From Draconibacterium sp. (lineage in GTDB: Bacteria; Bacteroidota; Bacteroidia; Bacteroidales; Prolixibacteraceae): 14,799 nt of DNA. A program made the position numbers and the translations under genes. The DNA is taken from assembly GCA_027011835.1 (NCBI GenBank), contig JALUZN010000321.1, positions 1 to 14,799 of the forward strand, written 5' to 3'. Below, piece after piece: positions 6,588 to 14,789 of this stretch. The notes beneath the pieces were generated by a model. The model was not told the origin of the DNA. It searched no databases and saw nothing but the letters and a program-made list of their open reading frames with translations. The number at the start of each line of letters is the position of its first letter. The first letter of the stretch is position 1.

Positions 6588-9083
6588 ATGTTCAGAAAAC
6601 AGTTATTGCAAACCACAATATTTGTGTGTTTCATAATCGCTCAAACAGTTGCAACAGCTACTCCCATAAAGGGAGTAGTTTTCGATTCGAAAACAAACGA
6701 ACCGCTTCCGTATGTTAATATTCTTGTAAAAGGCACTTTAACCGGAACATCAACAAACATAAAAGGTGAATTCGAAATAAACGAAAAACTTACACCCGAT
6801 GCAGTTTTATTAATTAGTTTTATCGGATATAAAAGTATTGAGCTGAAATTCGATTCGATAGCAACAAAAAAACTGGTAACCATTTTTTTAGACGAGGAAG
6901 ATATCTCTCTCGAAGAGGTAAATATTAAACCCGACAACTCGTATGCAAAAGCAATTTTAAGAAATGTTATAAAAAACAGAAAACGAAACAATCCCGATAA
7001 CTTCAGAATTATCGACTACAACGAATACTCCCGCAAATCGGTTTTCATTACCAACCTAAACCGGAATATTACTTCTATGAAAGCTTTCCGAAAGAGTGCC
7101 GATGCTTTTATTTTTCAGTCCGACTCAACGGTTTCTATGCCCATTTATTTTTCGGAACAGCAAGTGTCTCACAGTTTCAATAAAGACGAGAATATAAACT
7201 CAAAAAAGGTTTTGAGCTCCGAGTCGGAATGTACAATGCCCCAACTTCAGAATACAATAAATACAGTAGTTACAAAAAAACTTACAACGCATATTAATTT
7301 CTATAACAACCAAATTAATGTTATTGCACGTAGTTTTCCAAGCCCGTTGGGGGCGAACTACCAAGTGTATTACAACAGTTATTTGGTTGACAGTTTGGAG
7401 CAAAACGGGAGGAAACAATACCGTTTCGATTTCTACCCCAAAAGCTACCGGAGTGCTGCGTTTAAAGGCTATTTTTGGATTGACAACGAAACATTTGCAC
7501 TCACCGAAATTTATGCTAAAATACTGACAACCGCCAACGTAAATTTTGTCGACGATTTTGAAGCTCACATCTTTTATCAGCCCATTTCGGACAAACGATG
7601 GTTTTATAAGCAACAAAAAATAAGGGTTAGCCTGGCCGTTTCGAAATCGAAAAAAGAGAAAAAGAAAAAGTTAAATCTTTCAATTCAAAATTATTCCGAT
7701 TTCTATCAGATTGAAACGCCCGAAGATTTTGCCTTCACATCAGCAAAAAAAAGAAAAAGACAGCAATCTAAAGCTCTTGAATTATACAACTATAAAAAAT
7801 TACCTTACGATTCGCTCGAGATACTTGCATCGGAAGGAATTAAAAAACTAAAAAACAATAAAACTGTACGCACAATAAGCCGGTTTTCTGACATGACTTT
7901 AAACGGATACTACAATCTCAATAAAATAGATTTTGGATCGTACATGGACGTTTACAGGAAGAATGCCATTGAAGGCGACCGTTTTACATTACCGTTACGA
8001 ACCAGCGAGAACCTGTTTAAACGATTTACAATTGGCGGCTATATTGGTTATGGGCTAAAAGACAAAGAGATAAAATACGGCGGTGAAGCAAAATATCAGC
8101 TTCCGATAAAACAGCGTACAATTTTTACGTTGAAATACGACAACGAATATTACGCTTTAACACAAGATAAATTTATTGAGTTTATTCGCGAAAACCCATT
8201 TGAGGCAGGTGGCGGAAATTTTGCTTCGTCGATTACAACAAAAGTTCCGAACCCGTATATGGTAAAACAAAAAAAAGTGAGTTTCTCAGTAGAGCACCAA
8301 CTTGCTAGAGACATTGGAATTACCGTTCGCCCGTTTTTCAGCCGCTATTACAGCAACGCAAATGTTCCGTTTATTCAAAACGGAAATACAATTGGGTCGT
8401 TTAATAACTACGGAGTTTTAACCAACCTCAGGTTCTCATTCGGGCAGCCGTTCGACGAAGGATTCTTTTACCGGGTATATTACGGAAACCAAAAGCCGGT
8501 TATCCATTTATCAACTGTTTTTGCCAAATATTCGTTTATAAACGGACAAACAACAACATCGAATCCCTATTTCAATGTAAATGTTTCACTAAAAAACCGA
8601 TTGAATTTCGGACCGGCATTCGTAAAAATATTACTTAGCGGTGGCTATGTTTTCGGAAATGTTCCCTACCCGTTACTTTTTATGCCACGCGGAACACAAG
8701 ATTTAGGATATGCACGATTTCATTACAATCTGCTACACAATACATCGTTTGCAGCCAATTTGTACGGAAATCTTCATTTAAGTTTTAACGGAGGTGGCTT
8801 CTTATTCGGAAAAATTCCTCTAATAAAAAGGTTAAATTTACGCGAGACGATGACATTCAAAAGCTTTTGGGGAGCACAAACCGGCAACCATAAAAACGTT
8901 TTCGAGATGCCTGCATTTATACAAAAACCATTTGCTAATCCGTATGCTGAATTAGGATTTGGAGTAACAAATATTTTTAAAGTGCTAAGAATAGAATATA
9001 TTTGCCGCTTAAACCGGTCAGAAATATATAATCAATTCTCATCGAAACATGGAATTCGATTGCGAATTGAAGTGAGTTTTTAA
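6588..9083 (+). CDS. DUF5686 / CarboxypepD_reg-like outer-membrane protein
   Basis: This 831-residue protein is predicted to sit in the outer membrane. A signal peptide covers about residues 1-24 (hydrophobic TTIFVCFIIAQTVATA). A carboxypeptidase-regulatory-like beta-sandwich follows (about 27-113: IKGVVFDSKTNEPLPYVNI, SFIGYKS, SLEEVNIK), the plug-like module of many SusC-related proteins. The rest matches the DUF5686 family, with alternating polar/aromatic strands in the C-terminal half and a terminal phenylalanine (IEVSF), as in outer-membrane barrels. Two lysine-rich stretches occur near 353-362 and 387-395. The role is unknown, and there is no TonB box or obvious enzyme motif. Its stop is 14 bp from the LtaS-like gene and the same strand continues into the ceramide genes, suggesting co-transcription. 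The 208-bp spacer before it holds the metK hairpin and an imperfect TCGCAA/TTGCGA inverted repeat (6519-6549). No convincing promoter was seen. Confidence 0.85.
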   Translation: MFRKQLLQTTIFVCFIIAQTVATATPIKGVVFDSKTNEPLPYVNILVKGTLTGTSTNIKGEFEINEKLTPDAVLLISFIGYKSIELKFDSIATKKLVTIFLDEEDISLEEVNIKPDNSYAKAILRNVIKNRKRNNPDNFRIIDYNEYSRKSVFITNLNRNITSMKAFRKSADAFIFQSDSTVSMPIYFSEQQVSHSFNKDENINSKKVLSSESECTMPQLQNTINTVVTKKLTTHINFYNNQINVIARSFPSPLGANYQVYYNSYLVDSLEQNGRKQYRFDFYPKSYRSAAFKGYFWIDNETFALTEIYAKILTTANVNFVDDFEAHIFYQPISDKRWFYKQQKIRVSLAVSKSKKEKKKKLNLSIQNYSDFYQIETPEDFAFTSAKKRKRQQSKALELYNYKKLPYDSLEILASEGIKKLKNNKTVRTISRFSDMTLNGYYNLNKIDFGSYMDVYRKNAIEGDRFTLPLRTSENLFKRFTIGGYIGYGLKDKEIKYGGEAKYQLPIKQRTIFTLKYDNEYYALTQDKFIEFIRENPFEAGGGNFASSITTKVPNPYMVKQKKVSFSVEHQLARDIGITVRPFFSRYYSNANVPFIQNGNTIGSFNNYGVLTNLRFSFGQPFDEGFFYRVYYGNQKPVIHLSTVFAKYSFINGQTTTSNPYFNVNVSLKNRLNFGPAFVKILLSGGYVFGNVPYPLLFMPRGTQDLGYARFHYNLLHNTSFAANLYGNLHLSFNGGGFLFGKIPLIKRLNLRETMTFKSFWGAQTGNHKNVFEMPAFIQKPFANPYAELGFGVTNIFKVLRIEYICRLNRSEIYNQFSSKHGIRLRIEVSF

Positions 9084-9097
9084 CCAAGCTTTACTGT

Positions 9098-10825
9098 ATG
9101 AAGTTATTAAATACACTACTACAAATAACACTGCGACTGACAATTGTAATGCTGGCTTTAGAAATTTGCCGGCTTTTATTTTTGGTGCTAAACAGCGTTT
9201 TCTTTCCCGGATTTGACGTTTGGGATACGTTGGGCATACTAAAAGCCGGGTTAAAATTCGATATAGCCATTGTGCTGATTATTAATGCGCCGTATGTTTT
9301 TTTAATGTTATTCGATTATAAAAAACCACTCGACAAAATTATTAAACAACTATTAAAAACCTTTTTTATAACCATAAATCTGCTTGCTATTATTGTAAAC
9401 ATCATCGACATTTTCTATTTCCCTTATACAATGGAACGCCTGACCATACGGTTTTTTACCTTTTATTTGGGAACTCAAAAAAATATGGGAGCACTTTTAT
9501 GGGAATTTCTAGGTGTATATTGGTATGCTTTGCTGTTTTTAGCTGCGTTTATTGCGCTCATTGTTAGGGGATACAACAGAATTGGAAGAATCAAATTCCG
9601 ATTTTTCGAATCGTTGTCGCGAAAAACCGTTGTTGTAATTTTAATTGTAGTTTTTTATTTGGGTGGTACCGGAGCTTCGTGGAGTTTTATTCCTTTTAAT
9701 AAAGTACTCCTTACCACCGATGCTCTAAAAAGCACAAATAACCTTTTTGAAGTTGCCGCCATAACAAACACTCCCTACAATATTTTCCTTTCGGTATTTA
9801 AACCGCAAACGGTTTCGCTGCCACTGCTAAAACCAAAAATAAACATACCAAAACAAGATTCGGTTTTCAAGAAAAAAAATGTTGTAATTTTTATTTTAGA
9901 AAGTTTTACACGCGAAGCATCGGGCTTGTTAAACCCTACACTCGAAGACGGGCATTACAAAGGACACACCCCTTTTCTCGATTCGTTAATGCAACACAGC
10001 TACTATTTTACAAACGGATATGCCAACGGCAGACGAAGTATTGATGCAATACCGGCAATATTTGCCTCGATTCCGGCAATTATTAATAAACCAAGCGGGA
10101 ACAAAGTGGTTAGCATTGCCTCGCTATTAAAAACAGAGGGATATAAAACCCAGTTCTTTCACGGAGCCGATAACGGATCGATGGCATTTGATGAGTATTG
10201 TAAAAAAGCCGGAATAGACGAGTATTATGGGCGAACAGAGTTTAATAACGAAAAAGAATTTGATGGAACCTGGGGAATTTGGGACGAACCGTTTTTACAA
10301 TTCATGGCACAAAAGCAAAAAGAGACAGAACAACCGTTCTTCTCAGCAGTCTTTAATCTATCGTCGCACAACCCATACGATTTGCCAGCCAAATACGAAG
10401 GAAAATTTAATGAGGGCGGAAATCCGATTTGTAAATGCATTGAATATTCCGATTATTCAATAAAAAAATATTTCGAAACCGTTTCGAAAATGCCTTGGTT
10501 TAACAATACCATATTCGTCTTTACAGCCGACCATTCAATAACTCCATGGCATAAAGAGTATGCCACAACAAAAAAAGCTTTTGCCATTCCTCTATTTTTT
10601 TACACTCCCGATGGAAGTATTAAAGGAAAAAATAGTAAAATTGCACAGCAAATTGATATTATGCCAACTCTATTAAACTATTTAAATTACCCTAATCGGT
10701 ATTCTTCGATTGGGATTAATTTGCAGAACAACAACACGGAACAGTGGGCTATAACCGATATTCTGAAAATTCCTCAGATTATAAAAAAAGATAACGTGTT
10801 AATAATGAGTCAATCGGAAGAATAA
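9098..10825 (+). CDS. LTA-synthase-family membrane sulfatase-fold protein (phosphoglycerol/phosphoethanolamine transferase-like)
   Basis: Proteins of this family move a phospho-headgroup from a phospholipid onto an envelope acceptor, using a sulfatase-type active site outside the inner membrane. The 575 residues show about five N-terminal membrane segments (roughly 8-32, 50-72, 84-106, 138-157, 176-193). The extracytoplasmic sulfatase domain begins at NVVIFILESF (261-270). Likely metal and active-site residues are Glu268, Asp478-His479 in FTADHS, His424 in SSHNPYD, and a nucleophile in NGRRSIDAIPAI (310-321). That nucleophile is probably Ser314, where Staphylococcus LtaS uses Thr. As a Gram-negative, the organism should not make lipoteichoic acid, so the acceptor must differ. 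The position 48 bp upstream of serine palmitoyltransferase suggests a ceramide or another envelope lipid or glycan; this is inference. The domain call is firm, the substrate unknown. Confidence 0.87.
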   Translation: MKLLNTLLQITLRLTIVMLALEICRLLFLVLNSVFFPGFDVWDTLGILKAGLKFDIAIVLIINAPYVFLMLFDYKKPLDKIIKQLLKTFFITINLLAIIVNIIDIFYFPYTMERLTIRFFTFYLGTQKNMGALLWEFLGVYWYALLFLAAFIALIVRGYNRIGRIKFRFFESLSRKTVVVILIVVFYLGGTGASWSFIPFNKVLLTTDALKSTNNLFEVAAITNTPYNIFLSVFKPQTVSLPLLKPKINIPKQDSVFKKKNVVIFILESFTREASGLLNPTLEDGHYKGHTPFLDSLMQHSYYFTNGYANGRRSIDAIPAIFASIPAIINKPSGNKVVSIASLLKTEGYKTQFFHGADNGSMAFDEYCKKAGIDEYYGRTEFNNEKEFDGTWGIWDEPFLQFMAQKQKETEQPFFSAVFNLSSHNPYDLPAKYEGKFNEGGNPICKCIEYSDYSIKKYFETVSKMPWFNNTIFVFTADHSITPWHKEYATTKKAFAIPLFFYTPDGSIKGKNSKIAQQIDIMPTLLNYLNYPNRYSSIGINLQNNNTEQWAITDILKIPQIIKKDNVLIMSQSEE

Positions 10826-10833
10826 GCTCTAAA

Positions 10834-10841
10834 TAGATTTG
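10834..10841 (+). promoter_or_regulatory. Possible internal -7 promoter box before the serine palmitoyltransferase gene
   Basis: TAGATTTG matches TAnnTTTG in the 48-bp gap, 32 nt before the spt ATG. No TTTG is found 19 nt upstream. It may allow the ceramide genes to be expressed apart from the two envelope genes before them, but the support is weak. Confidence 0.3.
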
Positions 10842-10873
10842 AGGTATAAAAAGAAAAAACAGACAATATTTAT

Positions 10874-12079
10874 ATGGAACAAGTACTATTGAAAAACAAC
10901 AAGGTAAGCGAAAGAGGTGGAATTTTAAACCAGGTAAAGAAATTAAAAGCCAGCGGTTTGTATCCATACTTCAATGCAGTTTCCTCGACTCAGGGAGCTA
11001 CAGCAGTTTTTGGAGACAAAGAGGTACTGATGTTTGGCTCGAATAACTACCTCGGGCTTTCCGGCGACCCTCGTATACAGGAAGCGGCAAAAAAGGCAAT
11101 CGACAAATATGGAACATCGTGTACCGGAAGTCGTTTTTTAAATGGAACTATAGATTTACATCTCGAACTCGAAAACGAGCTTAAAGAGTTTTTAAACAAA
11201 GAGGGAGTCATTATTTTTCCTACCGGATTTCAGGTAAACTCAGGCGTAATTCCGGCAGTGGCCGACAAAAACGACTTTATCTTTATCGACGAGTTAGATC
11301 ACGCATCAATTATCGACGGTTGCAGAATGAGTTTTGCACGCCGCGTTAAATTTCGCCACAGCGACATGGCTGATTTAGACCAAAAACTGGCAAATAATGG
11401 TGTTAGCGGAGACATTACCAAATTGATTGTTACCGATGGTATTTTTTCGATGGATGGCGACATTGCACAGTTAGATAAAATAACAAAACTTGCCAAACAA
11501 CACGATGCTATGGTAATGGTAGATTGTGCCCACTCGATTGGTGTTATTGGCAAAAATGGCTCGGGTACTGCTTCGCATTTTAACATTACCGACGAAGTTG
11601 ATTTAATTGGCGGAACATTTAGCAAATCGCTGGCATCGGTAGGCGGGTTTATTGCCGGTAGTGCCGATATGATTGAGTACCTCAGTCATGCTTCGCGATC
11701 GTATATTTTTAGCGCCAGTCTGCCTCCAAGTTCAACTGCTTCTGCACTCGCTGCATTGCGCATTATTCGTAACGACAATTCACTTCAACTAAAACTTTGG
11801 GAGAATACAAATTATGCCATTCAATTAATGAATGAAGCCGGTCTTGATATTGGCAATGCAGAATCTCCAATTATTCCAATTTATATTCGCAACTCTTTTA
11901 CTACTTTTAAAATTGCAAAATTACTACTCGACAATGGTGTTTATGTAAATCCGGTTGTTGCGCCGGGCGTAAAAGAGACCGATGCATTGCTGCGGTTTTC
12001 ACTCACAGCATTGCACACAAAAGAGCAAATTGAATATGCAATAGAAAACATTGCAAAGTTGGTTAACAAATATTGTTAA
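10874..12079 (+). CDS. spt: Serine palmitoyltransferase (alpha-oxoamine synthase family)
   Basis: SPT condenses L-serine with a long-chain acyl thioester to give 3-ketosphinganine (3-oxo-sphinganine), the first step of sphingolipid synthesis, using PLP in the cytoplasm. The 401-residue protein is a complete alpha-oxoamine synthase. It has SNNYLGL (56-62), YGTSCTGSRFLNGT (79-92), DELDHASIIDG with the PLP-stacking His143 (139-149), and Asp217/His220 in VDCAHSIG. The PLP lysine is Lys251 in GGTFSKSLASVGG, and LLRFSLTALHT contains Arg374. The family also includes KBL and BioF. SPT is preferred because the gene is followed by candidate ceramide N-acylation and reduction genes and lacks biotin or threonine genes nearby. 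The ATG at 10874 gives a usual N-terminus. The next start is 12 nt after its stop, so the downstream genes are co-transcribed. The position after Asp217 is Cys where I recall Glu/Asp/Ser in better-known members. Confidence 0.92.
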   Translation: MEQVLLKNNKVSERGGILNQVKKLKASGLYPYFNAVSSTQGATAVFGDKEVLMFGSNNYLGLSGDPRIQEAAKKAIDKYGTSCTGSRFLNGTIDLHLELENELKEFLNKEGVIIFPTGFQVNSGVIPAVADKNDFIFIDELDHASIIDGCRMSFARRVKFRHSDMADLDQKLANNGVSGDITKLIVTDGIFSMDGDIAQLDKITKLAKQHDAMVMVDCAHSIGVIGKNGSGTASHFNITDEVDLIGGTFSKSLASVGGFIAGSADMIEYLSHASRSYIFSASLPPSSTASALAALRIIRNDNSLQLKLWENTNYAIQLMNEAGLDIGNAESPIIPIYIRNSFTTFKIAKLLLDNGVYVNPVVAPGVKETDALLRFSLTALHTKEQIEYAIENIAKLVNKYC

Positions 12080-12091
12080 AAACAGAAACTT

Positions 12092-13213
12092 ATGAATATT
12101 GAGGTTAGAGAAGTTACTTCGAAAAGCGATTTAAAAAAGTTTGTAAAATTTTTTACTACACTTTATGCAAACTGCAAATACTCCCCTATTCCACTTCATT
12201 TCGACGAGTTAGAAACCCTTTCGAAAGAGAAAAACCCGGCCCATAAAACCTGTAAAGCAAAATATTGGATAGCACTTAAAGACGGCAAAGTTGCAGGTCG
12301 TATTTCGGGAATTGTGAAGGACAATGAAGTAACCGAAGATAACAAACCCATTGGACGATTTGGCTGGTACGACTTTATAGACGACAAAGAAGTATCGAAA
12401 GCGTTAATGGATACAGCACTCGCATGGATTAAAGAATTTGGCATTTCAATCGTTCACGGACCGTTTGGGTTTACCGATCTCGACCGGCAGGGAATGTTAG
12501 TTGAAGGATTCGACCGAATGGGTACTTTTGCCGCTTTATATAACTACCCCTATTATGTTGAACATATGGAAGCGATGGGTTTTGTCAAAAAAATTGACTG
12601 GGTAGAATACGAAATTGATGTTGAAAATCTTATTGTCGACCGCGTTGAAAACATAGCAAACTATGCAGCTAAAAAATATGGATTTAAACTGGTAGAACTG
12701 ACCTCGAGAAAACAGCTAAAAAAATACATCTATTCAGTATTTGCACTTCTGAATAAAGAATACGCACATTTATACGGTTTTTCGCAACTCACCGAAGAGC
12801 AAATAATGCACTACGTAAAAATGTTTATCAACCTTGTTAAACTCGATTTTTTAAGTCTTGTTGTCGATAAAAACGATACGTTAATAGGATTTGGGATTGC
12901 AATGCCTTCGTTTACCGAAGCGTCTATTAAGGCTAAAGGGAAAGTACTTCCACTGGGATGGTACTATTTTTTACGAGCATTAAAGAAAAATGAAACACTC
13001 GATTTATATCTTGTAGCCGTCGATTCGGAATACCAGAAAAAAGGAGTAAATGCACTGCTAATTAGTTATACTGCACGGAAAGCAAAAGAGTTTGGAATTA
13101 AACGTGCGGAAACAAATATTGAACTTGAAAATAACAATAGCGTTCAAAGCATGTGGCAATTTTTCGAGCGCGACCAGCACAAGCGGCGACGTTGTTATAT
13201 TAAGGAGTTTTAG
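12092..13213 (+). CDS. GNAT-like acyltransferase, candidate bacterial ceramide synthase
   Basis: This 373-residue cytoplasmic protein is paralogous to the acyltransferase at 3317-4477. Shared landmarks are GRISGIVKDN (69-78), VHGPFGFTDLDRQGMLVEGF (121-140) and YNYPYYVEHMEAMGF (150-164). The C-terminal GNAT motif is LVAVDSEYQKKGVNALL (307-323), with the acyl-thioester-binding Q-x-x-G, followed by NIELENNNSVQSMW. Bacterial ceramide synthase (bCerS) of Caulobacter is a GNAT-type enzyme that N-acylates 3-ketosphinganine, unrelated to eukaryotic ceramide synthase. Placement 12 nt after SPT and 5 nt before a reductase-like gene fits that step, giving 3-keto-dihydroceramide. The family and context support the assignment, but no acceptor-specific residue could be checked. 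The ends are well defined by the tight spacing on both sides. Confidence 0.8.
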   Translation: MNIEVREVTSKSDLKKFVKFFTTLYANCKYSPIPLHFDELETLSKEKNPAHKTCKAKYWIALKDGKVAGRISGIVKDNEVTEDNKPIGRFGWYDFIDDKEVSKALMDTALAWIKEFGISIVHGPFGFTDLDRQGMLVEGFDRMGTFAALYNYPYYVEHMEAMGFVKKIDWVEYEIDVENLIVDRVENIANYAAKKYGFKLVELTSRKQLKKYIYSVFALLNKEYAHLYGFSQLTEEQIMHYVKMFINLVKLDFLSLVVDKNDTLIGFGIAMPSFTEASIKAKGKVLPLGWYYFLRALKKNETLDLYLVAVDSEYQKKGVNALLISYTARKAKEFGIKRAETNIELENNNSVQSMWQFFERDQHKRRRCYIKEF

Positions 13214-13218
13214 TTGAA

Positions 13219-14223
13219 ATGGCAAAGATTCTGATTACCGGAGCAAGTGGTTTTATTGGTGGTTTTTTGGTTGAACACGGACTGTCGGAGAATCATACAA
13301 TTTATGCAGCAGTTCGCGCTTCGAGCAATAAAAAAAACCTTTCCGACCCACGTATTAACATCATTCATTTGAATTTAGCCGACAAAAAATCGTTGGTACA
13401 GAAATGGGTAAACCTCCGTAAAGAGATTGGTAAATTCGATTATGTCATTCACAATGCCGGAGCTACAAAAGTTCTCGACAAGGCCGATTTCGAAACCATA
13501 AACTCGGAATACACAAAAAATTTGGTTGAATCGTTTATTACTGCCGGAATGATTCCCGACAAATTTATTTACATGAGTAGTTTGGCTGCCTACGGACCGG
13601 GCAACGAAAATACATTCGACCCGATAAAAATATCCGACACACCCAATCCAATTACAAATTACGGGAAGAGTAAACTAAAGGCCGAGCAGTTTCTTTTTCA
13701 GCAAAACAAAGTGCCATTCCTTATTTTCAGGCCAACCGGAGTTTATGGCCCGCGCGACACCGGCTATTATAAATTTATAAAATCGATTAATAACCACATT
13801 GAAATATATCTTGGAAGCACGCATCAAAAACTCTCTTTTATTTTTGTTCACGACTTGGTTTCACTTATTTTTAAATCGCTGCAAACCAACATTACAAACA
13901 AAGCATATTTTGTTACCGATGGAAAAAATTACACCAGCCGGCAATTTGCCGCCATCACAAAAAAAATTCTGAATAAAAAAACAGTTCGGATTATTTTCCC
14001 ACTGTTTTTTGTAAAATTCGCGGCTTATCTTTCGGAATACTTTGCACTTTTAACAAAAAAACCAACTCTGTTTACAACCGATAAATACAAAGAAATAACA
14101 CGACAAAACTGGGCTTGCGATGCCTCGGAAACAATCAATGATTTTAACTTCCAACCCCGTTACAATTTGCAACTCGGAGTAGAAACAACGATTGAATGGT
14201 ATAAAAAAAACAGATGGCTATGA
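13219..14223 (+). CDS. Extended SDR (NAD-dependent epimerase/dehydratase family), candidate ketoceramide reductase
   Basis: This 334-residue extended short-chain dehydrogenase has a Rossmann fold. The nucleotide-binding TGASGFIG is at 7-14, the catalytic Ser region MSSLAAYGP at 119-127, the active-site Tyr148 and Lys152 lie in NYGKSK, and RPTGVYGPRD is at 171-180. In Caulobacter, CerR, a member of the same epimerase/dehydratase-like family, reduces the 3-keto group after N-acylation to give dihydroceramide. The gene follows the candidate ceramide synthase by 5 bp in a clear operon, so this role is the best fit. A hydrophobic stretch near 258-277 (IIFPLFFVKFAAYLSEYFAL) may help it contact the membrane or a lipid substrate. 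A nucleotide-sugar epimerase role cannot be excluded from sequence alone, but nothing nearby supports it. Confidence 0.8.
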   Translation: MAKILITGASGFIGGFLVEHGLSENHTIYAAVRASSNKKNLSDPRINIIHLNLADKKSLVQKWVNLRKEIGKFDYVIHNAGATKVLDKADFETINSEYTKNLVESFITAGMIPDKFIYMSSLAAYGPGNENTFDPIKISDTPNPITNYGKSKLKAEQFLFQQNKVPFLIFRPTGVYGPRDTGYYKFIKSINNHIEIYLGSTHQKLSFIFVHDLVSLIFKSLQTNITNKAYFVTDGKNYTSRQFAAITKKILNKKTVRIIFPLFFVKFAAYLSEYFALLTKKPTLFTTDKYKEITRQNWACDASETINDFNFQPRYNLQLGVETTIEWYKKNRWL

Positions 14224-14270
14224 ACTAAACAATGAGGTTATTGTTGAATTAAAAATTGATTTTACGTAAA

Positions 14271-14789
14271 ATGAAACTTATACTATTACTTTTTATATTT
14301 ATTGGCTTTTGGAGCTCGAATACAATAACAATAGATGAACACCCGAATTTGTTGTTTTATATAGAACGAAACATGAATAAAAACACCGTTATATATGAAG
14401 CAAGTTTCGACAAAAACGGCCAGTTAGATAAAAAATTGCCAATAAAAGCACATTGGATAATGTTTGAGAAAAACGGGGAGAGCGAAGAGCTTAATTATGC
14501 CGAAGAAAGAATGGCTTACGGCATAAAATGCACCATTGATAAAAAAGTAAAAGACCATTTTAATGTAAGATTGGTTGCCGACGAAAAACGCCTCTTTACT
14601 CTCGAACAAACTGCTCCGTTTAAAGCACAGTTAACAACAGTTTTAAATGGCGAAAAGGCACAATTAACACGCCTCTTTATCGAAGCCGACAACTCATCAT
14701 TCTGGCCAAAAATAAATTATATTTTACTGGAAGGGAAAAATATGCTTTCGAATAAAACAATTAGCGAACGCGTAAAACCCGAAGAATAA
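14271..14789 (+). CDS. Secreted DUF4833 family protein
   Basis: This 172-residue protein has an N-terminal signal peptide (MKLILLLFIFIGFWSSN) without a lipobox cysteine, so it is predicted to be soluble in the periplasm or outside the cell. The mature part carries features of the uncharacterised DUF4833 family: NLLFYIERNMNKNTVIYEA near the start, a Pro-Ile-x-x-x-Trp-Ile segment (PIKAHWI), AYGIK, and a C-terminal PKINYILLEGK. No catalytic motif is evident. It lies 47 bp after the ketoceramide-reductase-like gene and is the last gene in the window, so an export-side role in sphingolipid handling is possible but unproven. The ATG at 14271 is chosen. A TTG at 14256 would add five residues (beginning MILRK) ahead of an already complete signal peptide and is less likely. 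Confidence 0.8.
   Translation: MKLILLLFIFIGFWSSNTITIDEHPNLLFYIERNMNKNTVIYEASFDKNGQLDKKLPIKAHWIMFEKNGESEELNYAEERMAYGIKCTIDKKVKDHFNVRLVADEKRLFTLEQTAPFKAQLTTVLNGEKAQLTRLFIEADNSSFWPKINYILLEGKNMLSNKTISERVKPEE

Noticed and set aside
6439..6636. Rightward 65-codon open frame before the DUF5686 gene
   Set aside because: It overlaps the DUF5686 signal-peptide coding region in another frame and starts in the metK hairpin's flank; nothing supports translation.
9098..10825. True lipoteichoic acid synthase
   Set aside because: The fold matches, but the neighbourhood is that of a Gram-negative Bacteroidota with sphingolipid genes, so the acceptor is unlikely to be lipoteichoic acid.
10874..12079. Glycine C-acetyltransferase (Kbl) or BioF
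   Set aside because: The family motifs are shared, but no threonine dehydrogenase or biotin genes are nearby, whereas candidate ceramide N-acylation and reduction genes follow directly.
14256..14270. TTG start for the DUF4833 protein
   Set aside because: The ATG at 14271 already gives a normal signal peptide; the extra five residues add nothing recognisable.
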